From contig NZ_JADEWY010000022.1 of assembly GCF_015207375.1 (NCBI RefSeq), positions 1-61,399 of the forward strand: 61,399 bases of DNA, read 5' to 3'. Shown one piece after another: positions 46,132 through 53,339 of the stretch. Under the pieces are notes generated by a model. It was not told the origin of the DNA. It ran no database searches and worked only from the letters and a program-made list of their open reading frames with translations. A program made the position numbers and the translations under genes. Each line of letters starts with the position of its first letter. Position 1 is the stretch's first letter. This stretch comes from Coleofasciculus sp. LEGE 07092 (GTDB taxonomy: Bacteria; Cyanobacteriota; Cyanobacteriia; Cyanobacteriales; Coleofasciculaceae).

Positions 46132-47927
46132 TAGAACCCACCCTTGTAGAACCTGCAAGTTCGCAACCCAATCTCAATCCAACCGATAAGCAAATTGCTG
46201 AACGGGCTACCATTCAAAGTTTTCTGAATTGTTATCTTCGAGAAATCGGGTTTGGCAGTTCTGAGGGACAAGAAATTCGCTGTCCTTTAGTTCATCAAGG
46301 CGTGGAACTTGTAGCGCGTTTGCGCTATTGGTCGCCAACGGGACGGCATTTATTTTCATTTCCGGTTTATTATCAACCCGCAGGTGGTAATCTTTTAGAA
46401 CTAGATTACGTGACATTAGTCGCTCTAATTACGAAAGAATTGGCACTGGCAAATGGCAGTGTTGGTCATCAGGATGAATTACTACTGCGAGTCATTCAAA
46501 GTTGCTGGAATATTGAACAGTTTGTCCGGCATCGGCGTAGGGATGCGGAATTGTTGTATGGGTTTACCAGTTCATTTATTGACGCTGAACAAGCCTTAGT
46601 ATTCGGACATCATTTGCATCCTACGCCCAAAAGCCGTCAGGGGTTTTCCGATGAAGAATTGTTCATTTATTCTCCGGAATTAAATGGTCGTTTTGCCCTG
46701 CATTATTTCCGCGCTCATTGTTCAATTGTGCAGGAAGGTTCGGCATTATCCCAATCTGCAACTTCTCTGATTAAGGCGGAATTGCTATCGGATTCAGCCG
46801 TAGATTCAGCCTTTAAACAAAGCTATTGCGGTGAGGATGACTATGCCTTGCTTCCAGTTCACCCCTGGCAAGCCAAGTTTCTGCGGTATCAACCCGTGAT
46901 TCAGACGTTATTTAAGCAGGAATTATTGCAAGATTTAGGGCAGCAGGGTCGAGAATTTTTTCCTACCTCTTCAATCCGCACGGTGTATCATCCAGAGGCA
47001 GCGTTCATGCTGAAATTGTCGCTAAATGTTAAAATTACCAATTCTGTGCGGACGAATTTGTATAAGGAATTGGAACGGAGTGTGGAAGTTTATCAACTTC
47101 TGGAGAGTCAAATCGGTCAAAAATTAAGGGATAAATTTCCGGAATTTTCTATCATTCGTGACCCCGCTTATATTACACTGAATATAAATGGCGAACCCTT
47201 CGATGGCTTATCCACCATTTTGCGAGAAAATCCGTTCTCCAAAAATCCCGTCACCGATGCCACTTGTTTGATAGGCTTATGTCAGGATTCTATCTTTGGT
47301 GATGGTTCGCGGTTAGCTCAAATTATTCGCCAGCTCGCTAAGCAAGAACAACGTACCACCGCTGAGGTTAGCTGTGACTGGTTTCGTCGCTATCTGAAGA
47401 TTTCTTTAGAACCAATTCTCTGGCTGTATTTTACCTACGGCGTTGCCATCGAAGCCCATCAACAAAATAGTGTGTTGCAACTGCACGATGGCTATCCATT
47501 TCGGTTCTATTATCGGGATAATCAAGGCTATTACTATCGGCGATCGTTTTATCCCAAATTAGATGCCATTCTGCCGGGAATTAGCGAGAAAAGTCAAACC
47601 GTTTGTGATGATGCTGTAGTTGACGAACGCTTGGGGTATTACCTGTTTTTGAATAACCTTTTTGGCTTAATTAATGCCTTTGGGGTTGCGGGATTGGTGG
47701 ATGAGCGATCGCTGTTAGCCCAAGTGCGAACAGTTTTGGAAAATTATCCGGTTTCAGAGTCTGATTGCTCGACGCTTCTACAAGCCTTTTTATCCCAATC
47801 AAAATTGCGCTGTAAGGCAAATCTTTTAACTCGCTTTCACGATATGGATGAATTAGTGGGTTCGGTTGCCACTCAGTCGGTTTATGTCAGTGTTGATAAT
47901 CCTCTTAGCGCCCTTTGCCCCCCCTAA
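46128..47927 (+). CDS. IucA/IucC family siderophore synthetase (NIS synthetase, RhbC-like)
   Basis: This 599-aa NRPS-independent siderophore synthetase condenses citrate with an amine or hydroxylamine by acyl-adenylation. Family motifs are GHHLHPTPKSRQGFS, LLPVHPWQAKFL, FFPTSSIRTVYHPEAAFMLKLSLNVKITNSVR, GLCQDS, ISLEPILWLYFTYGVAIEAHQQN and LHDGYPFRFYYRDNQGYYY, with the ferric-iron-transporter-like C-terminus. The last residues (ALCPP) and the stop codon come from a dispersed repeat (47911-47949), so the original tail was replaced. It is one of two NIS synthetases here, as required for a two-armed citrate siderophore. Confidence 0.93.
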   Translation: MIEPTLVEPASSQPNLNPTDKQIAERATIQSFLNCYLREIGFGSSEGQEIRCPLVHQGVELVARLRYWSPTGRHLFSFPVYYQPAGGNLLELDYVTLVALITKELALANGSVGHQDELLLRVIQSCWNIEQFVRHRRRDAELLYGFTSSFIDAEQALVFGHHLHPTPKSRQGFSDEELFIYSPELNGRFALHYFRAHCSIVQEGSALSQSATSLIKAELLSDSAVDSAFKQSYCGEDDYALLPVHPWQAKFLRYQPVIQTLFKQELLQDLGQQGREFFPTSSIRTVYHPEAAFMLKLSLNVKITNSVRTNLYKELERSVEVYQLLESQIGQKLRDKFPEFSIIRDPAYITLNINGEPFDGLSTILRENPFSKNPVTDATCLIGLCQDSIFGDGSRLAQIIRQLAKQEQRTTAEVSCDWFRRYLKISLEPILWLYFTYGVAIEAHQQNSVLQLHDGYPFRFYYRDNQGYYYRRSFYPKLDAILPGISEKSQTVCDDAVVDERLGYYLFLNNLFGLINAFGVAGLVDERSLLAQVRTVLENYPVSESDCSTLLQAFLSQSKLRCKANLLTRFHDMDELVGSVATQSVYVSVDNPLSALCPP

Positions 47928-47949
47928 CTCCCCTTAGTAAGGGGGGAAT
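47911..47949. repeat. Dispersed CCCCCC...GGGGGG repeat at the 3' end of the IucA/C gene
   Basis: GCCCTTTGCCCCCCCTAACTCC, then CCTTAGTAAGGGGGGAATGG. The C-rich and G-rich ends can pair. It supplies the stop codon of the synthetase and most of the gap before the acyltransferase. Confidence 0.75.
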
Positions 47950-47987
47950 GGAAGAAGAGATTTTTATCCTTAAACACAGAGGTGCAA

Positions 47988-48581
47988 ATGTCCCTTAGTC
48001 ATCAAGAGACGTTACAGCAGCACGTCTCTACCTACCAAACATTCGACCCAGAGATTAATAAAGTCATTGCCTTTCGTCCAGTTGTTCTAGAAGAGGATTT
48101 ATCCCTAATTCACAACTGGATGAATCAACCTCATGTGATTCCCTTTTGGAATCTAGATTTTGACCTAGATCGAATGCGAAATCACTTAGAAAAAGCATTG
48201 GCAGATACTCATCAAACCCTTTATATCGGGTTATTAAATGGGGTGGCGATGAGTTATTGGGAATCCTATTGGGCAGTGGATGATATAGTTGCCAAATGTT
48301 ATTCAGCTCATCCCGCCGATCAGGGGATTCATTTATTAATTGGTGAACCAGAGTTCTTAGGAAAAGAATACGCCCTGCCGTTGTTACGGGCTATGACGGC
48401 ATTTCAATTTCAACACCCAAAAACTCTAAAAATTATTGCTGAACCTGATAGTCGCAATCAAAAGATGATTCATGTCTTTAAACGCTGCGGCTTTGAATTC
48501 CAAACAGAAATTGATTTACCCAGTAAGCGGGCGGCGTTGATGTTCTGCCACCGACAGAATTTTTTTAGGAGGTGGGGATAA
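47988..48581 (+). CDS. GNAT family siderophore N-acyltransferase (RhbD/IucB-like)
   Basis: This 197-aa GNAT-fold protein has FRPVVLEEDLSLIHNWMNQPHVIPFW near the start, a typical opening of the AlcB/IucB-type hydroxamate acyltransferases. HQTLYIGLLNGVAMSYWESYW and ADQGIHLLIGEPEFLGKEYALPLLRAM follow, then the Arg/Asn-rich IIAEPDSRNQKMIHVFKRCGFEF. It should acylate N-hydroxy-1,3-diaminopropane using acyl-CoA. Acetyl would give schizokinen, a longer chain a synechobactin or rhizobactin-like lipid form. The ATG at 47988 has AGAGG five bases before it. Its stop overlaps the next ATG (TAATG). Confidence 0.88.
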   Translation: MSLSHQETLQQHVSTYQTFDPEINKVIAFRPVVLEEDLSLIHNWMNQPHVIPFWNLDFDLDRMRNHLEKALADTHQTLYIGLLNGVAMSYWESYWAVDDIVAKCYSAHPADQGIHLLIGEPEFLGKEYALPLLRAMTAFQFQHPKTLKIIAEPDSRNQKMIHVFKRCGFEFQTEIDLPSKRAALMFCHRQNFFRRWG

Positions 48582-49876
48582 TGCCTGATGAGATTTACGA
48601 ACTTATTGGGGTGGGACTCGGACCCTTTAATTTAGGGTTAGCGGCATTATTGGAACCCATTTCTGGAGTTAATGCCCTATTTCTAGAACAGAAACCCAAA
48701 TTTGAATGGCATCGGGGTTTGTTAATCGAGGGAACAACCATTCAAGTGCCGTTTTTGGCGGACTTGGTGACAATGGCAAGCCCTAGCAGCCGTTTTAGTT
48801 TTCTCAGTTATTTACAAGCTCAATCCCGTCTCTATCACTTCTATTTTCTGGAACATTTCCACATCCCCCGCCGTGAATACAATCATTACTGTCAGTGGGT
48901 TGCCGAACAGTTAGAAAGTTGTCGTTTTGGGGAACGAGTCGAAGCGATTTCCTGGCAGGAATCCTTGGGTTATTTTGAGGTAAAAACTCAGAGTTCAACT
49001 TATCGGTGTCGGAATTTGGTGTTGGGAGTGGGAAGTGTTCCGAAAGTGCCGCCCTGTTTTCAGGGGTTGCAGGGAGAGGATATCTTCCATTCTGCGGAAT
49101 TTCTGCATCAGCGTCAGCCCTTGCACAATTCTCAATCCATTACGATTATCGGTTCGGGGCAAAGTGCGGCTGAAGTATTCAATGAACTTTTGCAGGAACA
49201 GGAAACCTATGGTTATCGCCTAGACTGGCATACTCGTTCGTCGGGTTTCCTACCGATGGAATATTCCAAGTTGGGATTAGAACATTTCTCCCCCGACTAT
49301 ATCCATTATTTCCACGCCTTGCCCCAAGAAAAACGCGATCGCTTACTCTCCCAGCAACATTTACTCTACAAAGGCATAAGCTTCAGCACCATTGCCCAAA
49401 TTTACGACTTACTCTACGAACGTTCCGTTGCTGGCAACACTCCAGAGGTGCGGTTGCTACCGTTGGTGGAAGTTAAGGAAGTGGAGGTACTCACTACCCC
49501 GAATGGGAAACGTTACCGCCTGGGTTATCGCCACTTGCACCAAGACAAGCGCTTTACCCACGAAACCGACTGCATCATCCTGGCAACCGGCTACCATCAC
49601 CAAATTCCCGATTGCATTGATGGCATTCGCCCCCTAATTCAATGGGATAACCAAGGGCGCTACTGTGTTAATTTCGACTACCGTCTGGCACTCACCCAAG
49701 ATAGTCCTAATCAGATTTTTATCCAAAACGGCGAGTTACACACTCACGGCGTTGGTGCCCCAGATTTGGGATTGGGTGCCTATCGCAACTCGGTAATTAT
49801 TAACACCTTGATGGGGCGAACCATCTACCCCGTTCAACGCCGCAACGTTTTTCAGCAATTTGGTGTAGCCTCATGA
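48581..49876 (+). CDS. iucD: Lysine/ornithine N-monooxygenase family, diamine N-hydroxylase (RhbE/IucD-like)
   Basis: This 431-aa FAD/NADPH N-hydroxylase has the FAD motif GVGLGPFNLGLAALLEP at the start, FLEQKPKFEWHRGLLIEG, FLADLVTMASPSSRFSFLSYL, the NADPH motif IIGSGQSAAEVFNELLQ and the ATGY signature in ILATGYHHQIP. From the operon content its substrate is 1,3-diaminopropane rather than lysine. I chose the ATG at 48581, preceded by a perfect AGGAGGT (48567-48573). It ends in an ATGA overlap with the fusion gene. Confidence 0.93.
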   Translation: MPDEIYELIGVGLGPFNLGLAALLEPISGVNALFLEQKPKFEWHRGLLIEGTTIQVPFLADLVTMASPSSRFSFLSYLQAQSRLYHFYFLEHFHIPRREYNHYCQWVAEQLESCRFGERVEAISWQESLGYFEVKTQSSTYRCRNLVLGVGSVPKVPPCFQGLQGEDIFHSAEFLHQRQPLHNSQSITIIGSGQSAAEVFNELLQEQETYGYRLDWHTRSSGFLPMEYSKLGLEHFSPDYIHYFHALPQEKRDRLLSQQHLLYKGISFSTIAQIYDLLYERSVAGNTPEVRLLPLVEVKEVEVLTTPNGKRYRLGYRHLHQDKRFTHETDCIILATGYHHQIPDCIDGIRPLIQWDNQGRYCVNFDYRLALTQDSPNQIFIQNGELHTHGVGAPDLGLGAYRNSVIINTLMGRTIYPVQRRNVFQQFGVAS

Positions 49877-52800
49877 AGCAGCGACAGCAATGGGTTTGGG
49901 GCACACTTTTCCTTTGTGTCTTCCTGGCAATATTCAACGAAGTATTGCTCTCGCCATTTTATCCCCAATTTTTCCGCAAGGTGTTTGGGGTTGAAGAGTT
50001 GTCCTATACCGGCTATTACATTTTCGTTTGTCGGTTAACCGTAGTGCTGTGTGCCCCAGTTTGGGGGATGCTAGCGCGGCGGTTTGAAGTCAAACACCTA
50101 CTGTATATTGGACAGGCGGGAACGGCAGTGATGACGGCGCTGATGGCAACGGCTACGAGTAGTCAGCAGTTTCTTGTCTACACCATTGTGTTACTGCTGT
50201 TCAAAAGCAGCTATTTATTGGTTTATCCCTTAATTATCCAATTAGCAGGCAAAGACGAAAGAGCCACCGTTGCCGGAACTTACCAAGCAGTATTTCACGG
50301 GGCAATTGTCACCGCTACCATTGCTGGTGCTTGGATGGTAAACCTTGATGCGCCTTTGTTTTTGTTTTACTGGATTGCCCTTGCTGATGTTTTTCAATTG
50401 GGGTTGTGTCTCTATCTGCTGCGGGGAGTTTCGACACGGCAGCAGAAGGTGGATGTTCCACCAGAAAATCAGCCTTCATCCGACAATTCCTGGGAGTTTA
50501 TTGTTGCCATTGGCATGGTAATTCTCACCTTCCATCTGGCAAACAACCTAGTCCGTCCCTATTTTACGGAATACGTCACAGCAGCAACTCCCTTTAATAG
50601 CAGTTTGCTGACGAGTAGTATTTTGTTTCTCATTCCCAGCATAATGGCGATCGCCGCATTACCTTACATCCGCACTGCCTGCCGTCCAGAACGCCTGAAT
50701 ACTATTTATCCCTTGGGGTTATGTCTGGTGATGGTGAGTTTGTATCTCCAAGGGCAAACGCAACAGGTATGGGTTCTGGTTTTGGCGCGAGTCGTTTATG
50801 GCTTTTGTTTCGCTGTTACCCAAGCTGCCTTGGAATTGCAGTTATTCGGCAAAAGTCAGGACAATCGCCTCCACTTCAATTACAGCCTCGCCACCTCCTT
50901 TGCCAATGTGGGACATTTAGCCGCCCCCTTGATGGCGTCTGGGTTGGTGAGTACTCAGAGTTTAGCCGCCCCATTTTTTGCCGCTGCCGCGATTTGCGGG
51001 TTTAACAGTGTTTTTGCCCAATTCGCTATTTTTCGCAGAAGTTACCCGAAAAAGGCAGAGGGCAGTGGTTCGACAAGTGGAACACTGAGCTTGCGATGCC
51101 CTGAGCTTGTCGAAGGGTCGAAGTGCTCACCAACCGGGCAGGGGAGACAAGGGAGATTCTATCCGCATTCTTATCTATTTCCACAACGAATACTAGTCAT
51201 GGAACACCTGAAAATTCTCAACCATGCCTTACAGCCAGAACGCTGGCAGTCTGTGAGTCGGACGCTACTGGCGAAGATGCTTTCTGAGTTTATGTATGAA
51301 GAGATTATTCTGCCAGAAGCAATTACGGAAAATGATGGACACACTTTTGACCCCCCTAGCCCCCCTTATCAAGGGGGGAACCAGAGCACACCGACTCGCA
51401 AAGTGCTGTATCATCTCTCGCTACCGGAAGGCATCGCCTATCGTTTTGAAGCCAAACACCGCCTGTTTAACAGCTATCGGGTGATACCGGAATCCATCCA
51501 GCGAGGGCAAGGTGGTGATTGGTTGCCTGCGTCTAACCCCTTCCAATTTGTCTTAGATTTTCACAGTGCGGTTGGCATGACTGCCGAAACTGCTGCCCAT
51601 CTGATTAAAGAACTCAGCAATACTCTGCTGGCAGATGCCCATATCCATGCAGATAAGGAAAATCAAGACACTGATTTACTGACGTTAGATTATGCCCACC
51701 TCGAAGGGGAAATGGAAGGACACCCCTGGATTACTTTTAATAAAGGGCGAATTGGCTTTGGTTATGACGATTACCTGCACCACGCCCCAGAACGCAAACA
51801 GCCTGTAACCCTTGCCTGGATAGCTGTTCGGCATGACCGCGCCCAATTCCATGCCGTTGAGGGGCTTGATTACTCGACGTTGATGCAAGAGGAGTTAGGG
51901 GAGGAAACTCTAACTGAGTTTAATAATGCATTAAACGCCAAAAATGTCAACTCCTCGAATTACTATTTTCTGCCTGTACACGAATGGCAGTGGCAAACTA
52001 TTATCATTCCCCTATTTGCTGGGGAATTAGCGACGGGGGTAATGATTTATCTCGGCAGGGGTAAGGATTATTATCTACCCCAACAATCCATTCGCACCTT
52101 CGCCAATATCAGCCATCCCCAAAAGCGCCACGTTAAGTTGCCTCTCAGTATCCTCAATACTCTCGTCTATCGGGGTTTGCCGGGAGAACGAACTGTAGCT
52201 GCCCCCCAGGTGACGGAGTGGGTGAAGTCAATTTGCGATCGCGATTCCTTTTTAAACAACGAATGCCGTTTAATTCTACCAGGAGAAATTGCCAGTATTA
52301 ACTACGACCATCCCTACTACACCCAACTTCCTAGCGCCCCCTATCAATATAAGGAGATGTTGGGCTGTCTGTGGCGAGAAAGCGTTGTTGCCTACGTCGA
52401 AGCCGACGAACGCCCGATTACTTTAGCAGCACTCCTCCATATTGATGGTAACGGTCAACCCTTCGTTTCTGGTTTAGTAACGCAGTCGGGACTTAGCCTA
52501 GAGGCATGGCTAGAACGCTTGTTTAATACCATCCTTCCCCCCCTATTGCACTATCTCTACCGCTACGGTGTCGTCTTCTCTCCTCACGGTGAAAATACGA
52601 TTCTGGTTCTGAAAAATTCCATCCCCCATCGCCTAGCGATGAAAGACTTTGTAGATGATGTCAATATCAGCCGCCATCCCCTACCAGAACTAGACTCATT
52701 ACCCCAACACCTAAAAGCTGTCTTGTTAAGCGAACCCCCAGAAGGACTCTGCCAATTTATTTTTGCAGGTTTGTTTATCTGCCACCACCGTTACCTGTCC

Positions 52801-53079
52801 GACTTATTAGAAATTCACCACAATTACCCGGAACGTCATTTCTGGACACAAGTGCGGCAAAGCATCTTAAATTACCAACGCCGCTTCCCGGAACTACAAG
52901 AACGATTTGAGTTATTCAACCTGCTGGCTCCTCAGTTTACCAAGCTTTGCCTGAATCGAAATCGCTTGCTGACTTATGGGTATGCCGACGATGGCAACCG
53001 TCCCCATGCCTCGGCGTTTGGGAAAGTTAGTAATGCATTGTATGAAGTCGGGGAACAGCCTGCATTGTCTTTACAGTAA
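49873..53079 (+). CDS. MFS transporter fused to IucA/IucC siderophore synthetase (RhbF-like)
   Basis: This 1068-aa fusion has residues 1-395 as a 12-helix MFS transporter (LFLCVFLAIFNEVLLSPFYP, APVWGMLARRFEVKHLL, ARVVYGFCFAVTQAALELQLF) fitting siderophore export. Residues about 443-1060 are a complete NIS synthetase (MEHLKILNHALQPERW, VHEWQWQ, YYLPQQSIRTFANISHPQKRHVKLPLSILNT, YGVVFSPHGENTI). The joint (about 397-442) is translated from an 81-bp dispersed repeat (51061-51141). A second repeat adds DPPSPPYQGGN near residue 495. An internal ATG at 51199 matches a normal IucC start but lacks a ribosome site, so separate initiation is uncertain. Confidence 0.92.
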   Translation: MKQRQQWVWGTLFLCVFLAIFNEVLLSPFYPQFFRKVFGVEELSYTGYYIFVCRLTVVLCAPVWGMLARRFEVKHLLYIGQAGTAVMTALMATATSSQQFLVYTIVLLLFKSSYLLVYPLIIQLAGKDERATVAGTYQAVFHGAIVTATIAGAWMVNLDAPLFLFYWIALADVFQLGLCLYLLRGVSTRQQKVDVPPENQPSSDNSWEFIVAIGMVILTFHLANNLVRPYFTEYVTAATPFNSSLLTSSILFLIPSIMAIAALPYIRTACRPERLNTIYPLGLCLVMVSLYLQGQTQQVWVLVLARVVYGFCFAVTQAALELQLFGKSQDNRLHFNYSLATSFANVGHLAAPLMASGLVSTQSLAAPFFAAAAICGFNSVFAQFAIFRRSYPKKAEGSGSTSGTLSLRCPELVEGSKCSPTGQGRQGRFYPHSYLFPQRILVMEHLKILNHALQPERWQSVSRTLLAKMLSEFMYEEIILPEAITENDGHTFDPPSPPYQGGNQSTPTRKVLYHLSLPEGIAYRFEAKHRLFNSYRVIPESIQRGQGGDWLPASNPFQFVLDFHSAVGMTAETAAHLIKELSNTLLADAHIHADKENQDTDLLTLDYAHLEGEMEGHPWITFNKGRIGFGYDDYLHHAPERKQPVTLAWIAVRHDRAQFHAVEGLDYSTLMQEELGEETLTEFNNALNAKNVNSSNYYFLPVHEWQWQTIIIPLFAGELATGVMIYLGRGKDYYLPQQSIRTFANISHPQKRHVKLPLSILNTLVYRGLPGERTVAAPQVTEWVKSICDRDSFLNNECRLILPGEIASINYDHPYYTQLPSAPYQYKEMLGCLWRESVVAYVEADERPITLAALLHIDGNGQPFVSGLVTQSGLSLEAWLERLFNTILPPLLHYLYRYGVVFSPHGENTILVLKNSIPHRLAMKDFVDDVNISRHPLPELDSLPQHLKAVLLSEPPEGLCQFIFAGLFICHHRYLSDLLEIHHNYPERHFWTQVRQSILNYQRRFPELQERFELFNLLAPQFTKLCLNRNRLLTYGYADDGNRPHASAFGKVSNALYEVGEQPALSLQ
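51061..51141. repeat. 81-bp dispersed palindromic repeat at the MFS-IucC junction
   Basis: TTCGACAAG (51069-51077) pairs with CTTGTCGAA (51106-51114). The outer parts 51061-51077 and 51126-51141 together equal the reverse complement of the 33-bp element at 57775-57807. The length is a multiple of three and the frame through it is open. Confidence 0.85.
51349..51381. repeat. Dispersed CCCCCC...GGGGGG repeat inside the IucC domain
   Basis: ACCCCCCTAGCCCCCCTTAT followed by CAAGGGGGGAACC is translated in frame to DPPSPPYQGGN within a loop of the synthetase domain. It is the same family as 47911-47949 and 9014-9060. Confidence 0.75.
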
Positions 53080-53136
53080 CAAGACTTTGCCCTGACCTCT
53101 TCGATCCTCCCTCACTCCAGGGCTGAGTCTCTCTCC

Positions 53137-53268
53137 AAACCCGCCAGGGAATCAATTCCCTGGCTCATAGCCAAAGTCGGTTGAAACCGACTGCAAGACA
53201 TAGAGCGTTTTTAGTCCATTGAAATGGACTTGAGCTATTAGCCCGGAGTTTAAACTCCGGGCGGGTTT
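53137..53268. repeat. Multi-stem dispersed repeat between the fusion gene and the receptor gene
   Basis: The outer 9-bp arms AAACCCGCC (53137-53145) and GGCGGGTTT (53260-53268) enclose consecutive perfect hairpins. These are CCAGGGAAT/ATTCCCTGG (53144-53163), AGTCGGTT/AACCGACT (53175-53192), AGTCCATT/AATGGACT (53213-53230) and CCCGGAGTTT/AAACTCCGGG (53242-53261). Loops are two bases or none. Joining strings CTCATAGCCAAAGTC and GACTGCA are shared with the copy at 42924-43020. Confidence 0.85.
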
Positions 53269-53339
53269 CGGGAAAACTTAGCTTCCTTTGTCTTCCTCCT
53301 TTTGAATTTTGCACGTTGAACGTTGAATTACTAAGTATT

